Source of the DNA: Marihabitans asiaticum
GTDB taxonomy: Bacteria > Actinomycetota > Actinomycetes > Actinomycetales > Dermatophilaceae
Direction of reading: 5' to 3'
NCBI RefSeq assembly: GCF_007828725.1
Contig: NZ_VIUW01000004.1
Location: forward strand, 124,001-188,000
Length of the DNA stretch: 64,000 nucleotides
The notes under the pieces are model-generated. The model worked only from the letters and a program-made list of their open reading frames with translations, ran no database searches and was not told where the DNA came from. This document shows positions 51,022 through 60,955 of the stretch, in pieces; position 1 is the stretch's first letter, and each line of letters opens with the position of its first letter. Made by a program: the position numbers and the translations under genes.

Positions 51022-51636
51022 ATGCTGATCAACGTGACCCCGCGCACCCTGCCCACCCCCAGCTCGGACTCCCCCGCCGTGATGCGCCTCTTCGACGCGG
51101 CCGCGGACGCCTTCGCCGCCAAGGGATTCCACGCGACGACGACCCGCGACATCGCCTCGCGCGCAGGACTGTCACCGGCCGGGGTGTACGTGCACTTCGC
51201 GAGCAAGGAGGACCTGCTTTTCCAGCTCTCCCGGGACGGGCACGTCGGCGCGCGCGATGCGATGGCAGCGGCGGCAGGCGATGCGGACTCCCCGACCGAG
51301 GCGTTGCGTCAGATGATCGGCCGCTTCGCCCGGTGGCACGCCGAGGAGCTCACCCTCGCCCGAATCGTGCAGTACGAGTTCCGCCACCTCACCGACGAGC
51401 ACCGCCACGAGGTCCTCGACCTGCGTCGCGAGATCGATGCGGTGGTCCGGTCCGTCGTCGAGGCCGGGATGACCTCCGGCGAGTTCGACGTACGCGACTC
51501 CCACGCGACCACCCTGGCCCTGCTCTCCCTCGTCGTCGATGTCGCCCGGTGGTACCACCCGGGGGTGCGGCGCACCCCGGACGAGATCGAGGAGACCTAC
51601 GGCGCCCTGGCACTGCGCCTCGTCGCCGCCCGCTGA
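51022..51636 (+). CDS. TetR family transcriptional regulator
   Basis: 204 residues from ATG 51022 (GTG 51034 is possible). N-terminal helix-turn-helix: VMRLFDAAADAFAAKGFHATTTRDIASRAGLSPAGVYVHFASKEDLLF, kept intact. The C-terminal ligand domain has RFARWHAEELTLARIVQYEFRHLT and RRTPDEIEETYGALALRLV. Likely represses the divergent acyl-CoA dehydrogenase in response to an acyl-CoA. Two direct copies of CCCCTTCG (51639-51646, 51653-51660) follow the stop. Confidence 0.9.
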   Translation: MLINVTPRTLPTPSSDSPAVMRLFDAAADAFAAKGFHATTTRDIASRAGLSPAGVYVHFASKEDLLFQLSRDGHVGARDAMAAAAGDADSPTEALRQMIGRFARWHAEELTLARIVQYEFRHLTDEHRHEVLDLRREIDAVVRSVVEAGMTSGEFDVRDSHATTLALLSLVVDVARWYHPGVRRTPDEIEETYGALALRLVAAR

Positions 51637-51692
51637 TCCCCCTTCGCGCCACCCCCTTCGCACCTCCCCCACCCTCCTTGGACGCCCCGAAA

Positions 51693-51768
51693 ATGCTGCT
51701 GGCAGCACTTCGATCAGCCAGCAGCAGCTCGAGATCCGGCTGGCTCCCCGACATGCTGCTGGCAGCAT
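51693..51768 (+). terminator. Large imperfect hairpin between tetR and imuA'
   Basis: 29-nt arms (51693-51721 and 51740-51768) match at 22 positions. Each arm itself holds ATGCTGC-TG-GCAGCA, a small hairpin, and the second extends to GACATGCTGC/GCAGCATGTC. It would insulate the SOS cassette from tetR. Similar GCAGCACTTC wording occurs at 20045. Confidence 0.6.
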
Positions 51769-51796
51769 GTCGACAGAGCCGACCTTGACCAGTTGA

Positions 51797-51812
51797 TCGA
51801 ACGCGTGTTCGA
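51797..51812 (+). promoter_or_regulatory. LexA (SOS) box of the imuA'-imuB-dnaE2 cassette
   Basis: TCGAACGCGTGTTCGA is a perfect match to the mycobacterial SOS box (TCGAAC-N4-GTTCGA). It ends 8 nt before the imuA' ATG, overlapping the likely -10 GACTAT, which implies a leaderless transcript shut off by LexA until DNA damage. Confidence 0.9.
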
Positions 51813-51820
51813 CTATCGCC

Positions 51821-52537
51821 ATGGCCACGGTAGACCTCGCGACGTTGAAGGAGCGGGTGCGCGTCATGGAGCGGGGCACGCAGACGCGCACCCGGCTGAC
51901 CCGCTCCGATGCCGTCGACCTGCTCGTCCCGGGCGGGCTGCGCGCCGGTGGCACCTATGCCGTGCACGGCTCGCAGACCCTCGTCGCGGCCCTGCTTGCC
52001 GGCGGGTCCGCCGCGGGGCGCTGGTGCGGGGTGGTCGGGATGCCCGACCTGGGCCTGGAGGGCGCGGCCGGCCTCGGGCTGGACCTCACCCGCACCCTGT
52101 CGGTCCCCGCCCCCGGACCGGACTGGGCCGAGGCGACCGCAATCCTCGTCGAGGCGTTGCCGCTGGTCGCCGTGCGCCCCCCGGGGGCGGTGAGCCGGCA
52201 CGACGCGGCCCGCCTCTCGGCCCGGCTGCGGGCCCGCTCCAGCGCACTCGTGCTGCACTCCCCCGACCCCGCGTCGGACCTGCGCTGGCCCAGCCTCGAG
52301 GCGAGCCTGCAGGTCCACGCCCAGGCGTGGAGCGGTATCGGCGACGGGCGAGGGCGTCTGCTCGCCCGCGCCCTCGACGTCACCGTCGCCCCTCGCAGGG
52401 GGCGATCGCGCACGGTGCGCCTGGCCCAGGATGCGACGGGGAGGGTCACCCCCTTCGCCACCGTCGCCGACGCCCTCACCCCGCTGGCGGACCTGCTCGA
52501 CGCCCGTGATCTGCCGGCTACCCTCGCCGCGAGCTGA
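51821..52537 (+). CDS. imuA': Mutasome protein ImuA'
   Basis: 238 residues. RecA-like/SulA-like accessory protein of the damage-inducible mutasome. Segments LTRSDAVDLLVPGGLRAGGTYAVHGSQTLVAALLAGGSAAG resemble a RecA-fold N-terminus, but no intact Walker A is seen. In Mycobacterium ImuA' links to RecA and ImuB. ATG lies directly behind the SOS box; imuB follows 2 nt after the stop. Identified mainly by context plus similarity in size and pattern. Confidence 0.85.
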   Translation: MATVDLATLKERVRVMERGTQTRTRLTRSDAVDLLVPGGLRAGGTYAVHGSQTLVAALLAGGSAAGRWCGVVGMPDLGLEGAAGLGLDLTRTLSVPAPGPDWAEATAILVEALPLVAVRPPGAVSRHDAARLSARLRARSSALVLHSPDPASDLRWPSLEASLQVHAQAWSGIGDGRGRLLARALDVTVAPRRGRSRTVRLAQDATGRVTPFATVADALTPLADLLDARDLPATLAAS

Positions 52538-52539
52538 CG

Positions 52540-54117
52540 GTGAGCGCTGTCCGCGCCGGCACGACCGGGCTCGCCGCCGCCGGCCGGCGGCTCGTGCTGT
52601 GGTGCCCGGACTGGCCGGTCCGGGCCGCGGTGTGGGGCAGCGGCACCGGCTTTCCGCTCCGCCTGAGCGATCCGCTGGCACTGGTGGCGAAGGGGGAGGT
52701 GCACGCCTGCTCCTCCGCGGCCCGCGCTCTTGGCGTGCGCCGCGGCCTGCGGCTGCGCGAGGCGCAGGCTCGCTGTCCCGAGCTGCTCACCCTCGCCCAC
52801 GACGCCGAGCTCGACGAGCGGCTCTTCGCCGGGCTGCTGCCCGAGCTCGAGGATGTCGTCGCCGGCATCGAGGTGATCCGTCCTGGCACGGCCACCCTTG
52901 TCGTCGACGGGCCGGCCCGCTTCCACGGCAGCGAGCTCGCCGTCGGCACCCTGCTCTGCGAGCGGATGGTGCTCCACGGTGTCGACGACGTGCGGGCCGG
53001 GGTCGCCGACACCGTCTTCGCCGCCGAGCAGGTCGCTCGCACCACCGACCCGCAGGACTGCGGCCTGCTCGCGAGCGAGGCGACCGTGGGCTACCTCGCC
53101 CCCCTGCCGGTCGACGCGCTCGGTGAGCCGGCCCTGGCCGACATCTGGCGCCGGCTGGGGCTGCGCACCCTCGGCGATCTCACCCTCCTCGACGAGGGCG
53201 ACGTCCGCTCCCGCTTCGGCGAGGCCGGCGTGCGCTGCCACCGGCGGGCCCGCGGACTCGAGGACGCGACCTTCCTCCCTCGGCGGCCGCCCGCCCCCTT
53301 CGACGTCACGGTCCGCTTCGATACCGCGCTGACCCGGGCCGAGCAGGTCTGCCTCGGCGTCGGTCGGATCGCCACCCAGCTCATCGCCGCCCTCACCGCC
53401 GAGCACCTCGTCCTCGTCGGGTTCTGGGTCGAGATCGTCACCGACGACGAGCACGTGATGCAGCGCCGGTGGGCGCACCCGCGCTGCTTCGACGCCGCTG
53501 CCCTGGTCGACCGCGTGCGCTGGACCCTCGACGCCGAGCATCCCGGGGCGCCGGTGACCGAGGTGCGGCTCGTCCCCGACGAGACCGCCTCGGTCACCGC
53601 CGTCGCCGACGGGCTGTGGGGCGATCCCGCGACCGAGCAGGTGAGCCAGGCAGCCGCCCGGCTGCAGTCGATGCTCGGGCACGACGCGGTCGGGTTGCCC
53701 TCCCTTGGTGGCGGGCGCGGACCCGCGCAGCGGCAGCGGCTCACGCCCTGGGGGGTCGCCGCGGCGCGTGAGCTCCAGGGCCCGTGGCCCGGCCACCTGC
53801 CCCAGCCGGCACCGGCGACGGTCTACCCCGAGCCGACCCCGGCCCAGCTCGTGGATCGCACGGGGACCGCGGTCACCCCGACCGAGCGCGGCGGGTTGAG
53901 CGCGTCCCCGGCCATGGTGGGTGTGAGCGCGGACAGCCGTGGTGAGCGCGAACGCCGGGCGGTGCAGCACTGGGCCGGCCCATGGGCCGCCGACGAGCGG
54001 TGGTGGAGCCAGGAGGCCCGGGCCACCGCCCGCCTGCAGGTCGTCGAGGTCGGAGGCGACGCCTGGCTCCTGCTGCACGCCGACGGGCGATGGTGGACCG
54101 AGGCCCGCTATGACTGA
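52540..54117 (+). CDS. imuB: ImuB, catalytically inactive Y-family polymerase homologue
   Basis: 525 residues from GTG 52540. N-terminal RLVLWCPDWPVRAAVW stands where active Y-family enzymes have their first acidic motif, and TLVVDGPARFHG replaces the SxDE motif, so catalytic carboxylates are missing, as in known ImuB proteins. The helix-hairpin LGEPALADIWRRLGLRTLGDLTLL and fingers/little-finger region follow. A QRLTPWG segment near 395 could be the beta-clamp motif, and the C-terminus is the ImuB-specific part ending WTEARYD. It recruits DnaE2 to the clamp. Confidence 0.92.
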   Translation: MSAVRAGTTGLAAAGRRLVLWCPDWPVRAAVWGSGTGFPLRLSDPLALVAKGEVHACSSAARALGVRRGLRLREAQARCPELLTLAHDAELDERLFAGLLPELEDVVAGIEVIRPGTATLVVDGPARFHGSELAVGTLLCERMVLHGVDDVRAGVADTVFAAEQVARTTDPQDCGLLASEATVGYLAPLPVDALGEPALADIWRRLGLRTLGDLTLLDEGDVRSRFGEAGVRCHRRARGLEDATFLPRRPPAPFDVTVRFDTALTRAEQVCLGVGRIATQLIAALTAEHLVLVGFWVEIVTDDEHVMQRRWAHPRCFDAAALVDRVRWTLDAEHPGAPVTEVRLVPDETASVTAVADGLWGDPATEQVSQAAARLQSMLGHDAVGLPSLGGGRGPAQRQRLTPWGVAAARELQGPWPGHLPQPAPATVYPEPTPAQLVDRTGTAVTPTERGGLSASPAMVGVSADSRGERERRAVQHWAGPWAADERWWSQEARATARLQVVEVGGDAWLLLHADGRWWTEARYD

Positions 54118-54202
54118 GCCGGCCGTCGCCGAGACGCGCACCGCCCGGGCACGCACGACTCGGTCGCGGGTGGATCGAGCGCCTACGGATCAGGCGGGCT
54201 GA
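54110..54202 (+). CDS. Possible 30-residue reading frame linking imuB and dnaE2
   Basis: ATG 54110 overlaps the imuB end (ATGACTGA), and its TGA overlaps the dnaE2 ATG (TGATG). The peptide is Arg/Thr-rich (TRTARARTTRSRVDR). It may be only a translational bridge that carries ribosomes over the 84-nt gap. No homologue is recognised and coding is unproven. Confidence 0.3.
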   Translation: MTEPAVAETRTARARTTRSRVDRAPTDQAG

Positions 54203-57200
54203 TGGGCTGGCACAACCCCAAGCAGAGCTGGGCCGACCTCGAGCGGACCCTCTCGGACCGGATCGCCTCCCGGCCCGGGCTGGCCGCTCGCGCCGGGCTG
54301 CCCGACGGCGGCGACGCTCCCGGCTGGTCACGCAAGCGGCAGGCCTACGTCGCTTCGCCCGGAGTCACCCGCCCCGAGGACGCCCGCCCCTACGCCGAGC
54401 TGCACGCCCACTCGCACTTCTCCTTCCTCGACGGGGCGAGCAGTCCGGGCGAGCTGGTCGAGGAGGCGGTCCGGCTCGGGCTGAGCGGCCTCGCGCTGAC
54501 CGACCACGACGGCTTCTACGGGGCGCCACGTCTCGCCGAGGCCGCGGAGAGCCACGACCTCACGACGGTCTTCGGCGCCGAGCTCTCCCTCGGCCTGCCC
54601 GAGCCGCAGGGAGGGCAGGCCGACCCGGTCGGGCAGCACCTGCTCGTCCTCGCCCGGGGGCCCGAGGGCTACCACCGCATCTCCTCGGCGATCACCACCG
54701 CCCAGCTGGCCGGGGAGAAGGGCCGACCCGTCCACGACCCGACCCGTCTCGTCGACGACCTGGCCGGGCACGTCGTCGTCCTCACCGGCTGCCGCAAGGG
54801 CGCGGTGCGTACGGCGCTGGAGCGCCGACACGACGGCACGCCGACCGGACGATCCCCTGCGCCGCCCCCGGGGAGCGAGCTCTCCCCCTTCGGGCTGCTC
54901 GACCTCGACGCCGCCGAGCGGGCGCTACGCGAGCAGGTCGACCTCTTCGGCGCCGAGCACGTCCTCGTCGAGGTGAGCCACGCCGGGCTACCCGGGGACG
55001 ACCACGTCGCCGATGCCCTCGCCGAGGTGGCCCGCCGGGTCGGGCAGCCGGTCGTCGCGACGACCGGGGCGCACGCCGCGACGCCGGAGCGCACCCGCCT
55101 GGCTCAGGCGATGGCCGCGGTCCGTGCCCGGCGCAGCCTCGACGACCTCGACGGCTGGATCGCCGGGGTCGGCACCCATCTGCGCTCCGGCGAGGAGATG
55201 CACCGACTCCTCGGGCACATCCCCGGGGCGGTCGAGCGCACCGTCGACGTAGCCCAGGAGTGCGGCTTCTCGCTGCGCAAGGCGACGCCGCGCCTGCCCC
55301 AGCAGCACGTCCCCGACGGGTGGACGCCGATGGAGTGGCTGCGCGAGCTCGTCCGCCGCGGGATGCCCCGCCGCTACCCGCATGCCACCGAGGCGCACCA
55401 CGCGCGGATCGAGCGCGAGCTCGACGTCATCGAGGCCAAGGACTTCCCTGGCTACTTCATCATCGTCCACGACATCTGCGCCTTCGCTCGAGATGAGGGG
55501 ATCCTCTACCAGGGGCGCGGGTCGGCGGCGAGCTCGGCGGTCTGCTACGCGCTGGGGATCACCGCGATCGACTCGATCTACTACGACCTGCCCTTCGAGC
55601 GCTTCCTCGCGACGACCCGCGACGACGAGCCGGACATCGACGTCGACATCGACTCCGATCGCCGCGAGGAGGTCATCCAGTGGGTCTACCGCCGCTACGG
55701 CCGGCTCAACGCGGCGCAGGTCGCCAACGTCATCACCTACCGGCCGCGCTCGGCCGTCCGTGACGTCGCGAAGGCCCTCGGGCACTCGACCGGTCAGCAG
55801 GACGCGTGGAGCAAGACGATCGACCGGTGGTCCGAGGTCGTCAACGGTCACCACGAGATCCCGGCGCCGGTGGTCGACCTCGCCGAGGAGCTCATGGGTG
55901 CACCGCGTCATCTCGGCATCCACTCCGGCGGGATGGTGCTCACCGAGCGACCCGTGAGCGAGGTCTGCCCCGTCGAGCCAGCCCGGATGGAGGGGCGCAC
56001 CGTCCTGCAGTGGGATAAGGACGACTGCGCGTGGATGGGCTTGGTGAAGTTCGACCTGCTCGGCCTGGGGATGCTCGGCTGCATCCAGCACACCTTCGAC
56101 CACCTGCGGGTCCATCTCGGCGAGGAGTGGAGCCTGGATGCGATCCCGAAGGAGGAGGCCGGCGTCTACGACATGCTCTGCCGGGCCGACTCGATCGGGG
56201 TCTTCCAGGTCGAGAGCCGGGCCCAGATCGGCACCCTGACCCGTCTGCTCCCCCGGTGCTTCTACGACCTCGTCGTCGAGATCGCCCTCATCCGCCCCGG
56301 CCCGATCCAGGGCGGGGCGATCCATCCCTACATCCGTCGGCGCACCGGCGAGGAGCCGATCACCTACTTGCACCCCTCCCTCGTCCCGGTGCTGGAGCGC
56401 ACTCTGGGGGTCCCGCTCTTCCAGGAGCAGCTCATGCAGATGGCGGTCGCCGTCGGCGACTGCGACGCCGATCAGGCCGACCTGCTGCGCCGGGCGATGG
56501 GTTCCAAGCGCGGTCTGGAGAAGATCGGGGCGCTGCGCGAGCAGCTCTTCGCCGGGATGGCACGCAACGGGATCACCGGCGAGCTCGCCGAGGGCATCTA
56601 CGCCAAGATCGAGGCATTCGCCAACTTCGGCTTCGCCGAGAGCCACGCCCTGTCCTTCGGCCTGCTCGTCTACGCGAGCAGCTGGCTCAAGCTGCACTAC
56701 CCCGCGGCCTTCCTCGCCGGGCTGCTGCGCAGCCAGCCGATGGGCTTCTACTCCCCACAGACCCTCGTCGCCGACGCCCGCCGGCACGGCGTCGAGGTCG
56801 CCCACCCATGCATCACCCGTTCCGGCGTCCACGCCGACCTTGAGCCCCTCACGGGCCCTGAGGTGCGAGGGACGAGCCTCGAAGGGCACGCCCACATCCG
56901 GCCCACCGGACGACCCGAGTGCCTCAACCGCGACCAGCCGGCTGTCCCTCCCTTCGACCCCGACTCCCCCGAGCCGGGAGCGGAGCACCGCCGCGACGGC
57001 AACCTGCGCGTGCGCCTCGGCCTGGCCGGGGTCACCGGGATCGACGTGCCGACCGCGGAGCGAGTCGTCGCGTCCCGGGACGAAGGGGGACCGTTTGCCA
57101 GCCTCGTCGACCTCACCAGACGGGTCGAGCTGACGAGCGCGCAGGTCGAGGCGCTGGCGACGGCGGGGGCCTTCGACGAGCTCGGGCTGACCCGCCGCCA

Positions 57201-57705
57201 AGCCCTGTGGGGTGCGGGTGAGGCGGCCCGAGAGCGCCCTGGCCAGCTCGACGTCGTCACCCCGAGCGTGAGCCGCCCTGACCTGCCGGCGATGAGTCCG
57301 CGCGAGGAGACTCTTGCCGACCTGTGGTCGACCGGGGTGGCGACGGGCGATCACCCGATCGCGCACGAGCGCGACTTCCTCGCGAGCATGGGGGTGCTGC
57401 GGGCGGTCGACCTGCGCACCGCCGAGGACGGATCGCGGGTCACCGTCGCCGGGCTGGTCACCCACCGGCAGCGACCGGCGACGGCGCAGGGCGTGACCTT
57501 CATCAGCCTCGAGGACGAGACCGGGATGACCAACGTCATCTGCTCTGTCGGGGTCTTCCTGCGCTACCGCCCGCACTCGCGCAGCGCGTCGGCCTTGCTC
57601 ATCCGCGGGAAGCTCGAGAAGCGTGGCGGTGCGATCAACATCCTCGCCGACCGGCTCGACCGGCTACCGGTGAGCTCGACGCTGCGCTCCCGCGACTTCC
57701 GCTAG
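54202..57705 (+). CDS. dnaE2: Error-prone DNA polymerase DnaE2
   Basis: 1167-residue C-family polymerase that copies damaged DNA with low fidelity during SOS. Starts MGWHNPKQSWADLE like mycobacterial DnaE2. The PHP domain has AELHAHSHFSFLDG and LALTDHDGFYG. Catalytic aspartates Asp478 and Asp480 lie in DDEPDIDVDID, followed by the third site further on; GRGSAASS and LIRPGPIQGGAIHPYIRR are polymerase signatures. C-terminal helix-hairpin-helix and OB fold (VTVAGLVTHRQRP). With ImuA' and ImuB it forms the complete mutasome. The stop shares CTAG with the convergent vapC stop. Confidence 0.97.
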   Translation: MGWHNPKQSWADLERTLSDRIASRPGLAARAGLPDGGDAPGWSRKRQAYVASPGVTRPEDARPYAELHAHSHFSFLDGASSPGELVEEAVRLGLSGLALTDHDGFYGAPRLAEAAESHDLTTVFGAELSLGLPEPQGGQADPVGQHLLVLARGPEGYHRISSAITTAQLAGEKGRPVHDPTRLVDDLAGHVVVLTGCRKGAVRTALERRHDGTPTGRSPAPPPGSELSPFGLLDLDAAERALREQVDLFGAEHVLVEVSHAGLPGDDHVADALAEVARRVGQPVVATTGAHAATPERTRLAQAMAAVRARRSLDDLDGWIAGVGTHLRSGEEMHRLLGHIPGAVERTVDVAQECGFSLRKATPRLPQQHVPDGWTPMEWLRELVRRGMPRRYPHATEAHHARIERELDVIEAKDFPGYFIIVHDICAFARDEGILYQGRGSAASSAVCYALGITAIDSIYYDLPFERFLATTRDDEPDIDVDIDSDRREEVIQWVYRRYGRLNAAQVANVITYRPRSAVRDVAKALGHSTGQQDAWSKTIDRWSEVVNGHHEIPAPVVDLAEELMGAPRHLGIHSGGMVLTERPVSEVCPVEPARMEGRTVLQWDKDDCAWMGLVKFDLLGLGMLGCIQHTFDHLRVHLGEEWSLDAIPKEEAGVYDMLCRADSIGVFQVESRAQIGTLTRLLPRCFYDLVVEIALIRPGPIQGGAIHPYIRRRTGEEPITYLHPSLVPVLERTLGVPLFQEQLMQMAVAVGDCDADQADLLRRAMGSKRGLEKIGALREQLFAGMARNGITGELAEGIYAKIEAFANFGFAESHALSFGLLVYASSWLKLHYPAAFLAGLLRSQPMGFYSPQTLVADARRHGVEVAHPCITRSGVHADLEPLTGPEVRGTSLEGHAHIRPTGRPECLNRDQPAVPPFDPDSPEPGAEHRRDGNLRVRLGLAGVTGIDVPTAERVVASRDEGGPFASLVDLTRRVELTSAQVEALATAGAFDELGLTRRQALWGAGEAARERPGQLDVVTPSVSRPDLPAMSPREETLADLWSTGVATGDHPIAHERDFLASMGVLRAVDLRTAEDGSRVTVAGLVTHRQRPATAQGVTFISLEDETGMTNVICSVGVFLRYRPHSRSASALLIRGKLEKRGGAINILADRLDRLPVSSTLRSRDFR

Positions 57706-58094
57706 CCACGACCGGGGGCGATGACGTCAAGTCCGAGTGTTGCCGCAGCCTCACCGAGGCGGCGGTCGTAGGTGAGGACAGCGTCAGCCCCGAGACGTAG
57801 CGCGGCCTCGAGGTGGAGGGCATCAAGCGTCCGCAGGTAAGGCATCGGCAGCAGCCCCGCGCTGCGGTAGACCGCCCGGTCGAGCGCGGCGTGGGTGAGT
57901 CCGTCGAGGAGCCGAGTCACATCGCCATGGTCCAGGTCCTCCCGGACAGCCAGGCGCCGCAGCTCGGTCTCGAGGAGGTCGCTCGACACGAGCTCTGCCT
58001 CGGTCTCGTCGAGCCAGGTGAGCAGGGTCTCGCTCTCAGGCTGGTCCACGAGCAGCGCACCCATGGCCGAGGTGTCGACGTAGACGACGCTCAC
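57702..58094 (-). CDS. vapC: PIN-domain toxin, VapC family
   Basis: 130 residues. Acidic site of PIN ribonucleases: Asp7 (VYVDTSAMG), Glu42/44 (LETELRRL), Asp91 (LRTLDALHLEAAL) and Asp110 (LTYDRRLGEAA). Such toxins cleave tRNA or rRNA and stop translation. GTG start overlaps the antitoxin stop (GTGA). It converges with dnaE2, 4-nt overlap. Confidence 0.93.
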   Translation of the reverse strand: MSVVYVDTSAMGALLVDQPESETLLTWLDETEAELVSSDLLETELRRLAVREDLDHGDVTRLLDGLTHAALDRAVYRSAGLLPMPYLRTLDALHLEAALRLGADAVLTYDRRLGEAAATLGLDVIAPGRG

Positions 58095-58396
58095 ACGCGG
58101 TCCGCTCGTAGCTCATCGATCGAGTCCTGCAACGACGGCCTCGTTGCGCGGGTCACGCCGAGCGAACTCCACCCACCCCGACGCCGAGCCGGGCGCGTGA
58201 TGGCGAGCGCCGGCGGCGGGGCGTCGACCGGGACGATCCGTCCGACGACGACCCCGCCGTTGGTCAGGGTGAAGGACGCACCGGCACTCACCGCGCGAAG
58301 CACGCGACCGGACTCGTTGCGCAGCTCGCGCTGCGACAGAGATATCGCCTCGCCAGGCACCTCGCCGGAGCGATCGCTGTGCTCTTCAATCCCCAT
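58091..58396 (-). CDS. vapB: Antitoxin, VapB (Phd/YefM type)
   Basis: 101 residues from ATG 58396. EAISLSQRELRNESGRVLRAVSAGASFTLTNGG VVVGRIVPV is the Phd/YefM DNA-binding core; the C-terminal half is the flexible toxin-binding region. It binds and neutralises VapC and represses its own promoter. Operator-like palindrome 12 nt upstream of the start. Pair is complete. Confidence 0.9.
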   Translation of the reverse strand: MGIEEHSDRSGEVPGEAISLSQRELRNESGRVLRAVSAGASFTLTNGGVVVGRIVPVDAPPPALAITRPARRRGGWSSLGVTRATRPSLQDSIDELRADRV

Positions 58397-58407
58397 GGAC
58401 AGGGAGT

Positions 58408-58423
58408 GTAGCGCGCGTGCTAC
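58408..58423 (-). promoter_or_regulatory. Operator-like palindrome upstream of vapBC
   Basis: GTAGCGCGCGTGCTAC is a 16-nt palindrome with one mismatched pair, 12 nt before the vapB start and 11 nt after the pentapeptide gene stop. Fits autoregulation by VapB-VapC; inferred from position. Confidence 0.55.
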
Positions 58424-58433
58424 GCACGACGTC

Positions 58434-59036
58434 CTAACTGACCTCGACCCCGAAGCCGTGCAGCAACCCGGCCGCACCCACAAGGTCCACCCGTAGCCCT
58501 CGCACGTCGTTGGTCGTCGGGTCGATGACATAGCCGTGGCTGGTCGTGAGGTCGACCTCGCGCAGGTCGGCACGGACGAACCGCGCGCCGGCCAGGTCGC
58601 ACTGGTCGAAGGTCGCTCCGCGCAGCACCGTCTCGTCGAGGTCGGCGCCGTCGAAGGTGCACCGCTCGAACCGAGCACCGCTGAGATCACACCCGCCGAA
58701 GGCGCCAAGATCGAGCCGGCACCCAGTCCACGTGCTTGGATCGGGCGGGATGGTCGGCCTGGCCATGGTCGACCAGGCGGTGCCGAGTGCCCGGATGTCG
58801 ACGAGCCGGCAGTCGTCGAGGACAGTGTCGATGAGGCGGGCGCCGGAGAGGTCGACGCCGTCCAGCGTGCACCCTTCGAGACGGCACCCGGCCAGGACAG
58901 CCGCCGTCCAGCGACCGGTGAGGGTGCACCCGACGAAGGTCACCCCTTCGAGCCGCTCCCCTTCGGCCAGGTCTCCCGTCAGCTCTTCGTCGACGACAAG
59001 ATCGCGCCCGGCGACGAGATCAAGGAAGCTGCCCAC
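58434..59036 (-). CDS. Pentapeptide-repeat protein
   Basis: About 200 residues. Successive A(D/N)LxX-type repeats: LEGVTFVGCTLTGRW, LEGCTLDGVDLSGARL, CDLSGARFERCTFDGADL and CDLAGARFVRADLREVDL build a right-handed quadrilateral beta-helix. The family includes gyrase-protecting proteins (Qnr, MfpA) and many unknowns; nothing here decides. Start uncertain: GTG 59036 gives VGSFLDLVAG, GTG 59090 adds 18 residues. A tandem duplication lies just upstream. Confidence 0.8.
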   Translation of the reverse strand: MGSFLDLVAGRDLVVDEELTGDLAEGERLEGVTFVGCTLTGRWTAAVLAGCRLEGCTLDGVDLSGARLIDTVLDDCRLVDIRALGTAWSTMARPTIPPDPSTWTGCRLDLGAFGGCDLSGARFERCTFDGADLDETVLRGATFDQCDLAGARFVRADLREVDLTTSHGYVIDPTTNDVRGLRVDLVGAAGLLHGFGVEVS

Positions 59037-59097
59037 AGACGTGACGCTATGTCCTCCGGCCAGCTGGGCGCCACAGGTGGTGTGGACCACGGGGGCC

Positions 59098-59175
59098 GAC
59101 CGTTCGTCTGAGGTTCCCCGGGGATCTGCGGGCGAAGGGAGTGACCGTTCGTCTGAGGTTCCCCGGGGATCTGCG
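59098..59175. repeat. Tandem direct repeat, two 33-nt identical copies, period 45
   Basis: Copies at 59098-59130 and 59143-59175 are identical. Each holds CGTCTGAGG and TCCCCGGGGAT, and each is followed by a CGAAGGG word. They fill the gap between ettA and the pentapeptide gene. The unit resembles the right arm of the palindrome at 49701 (CGTCTGAGG and GGGA-CTGCGGG). Confidence 0.85.
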
Positions 59176-59185
59176 AAGGGGGGAG

Positions 59186-60868
<1,683 letters not shown>

Positions 60869-60955
60869 GGCAGCAGGCTAGCGACAGCCCGGCCGCACCC
60901 TCGCATCCACCCCGGTCCCGTGCCCGCCTGCGTCGGGCTCTCCTCGGTGGTCCGC

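Noticed and set aside
59098-59175. CRISPR-like direct repeats
   Set aside because: Only two copies with a 12-nt spacer and no cas genes.
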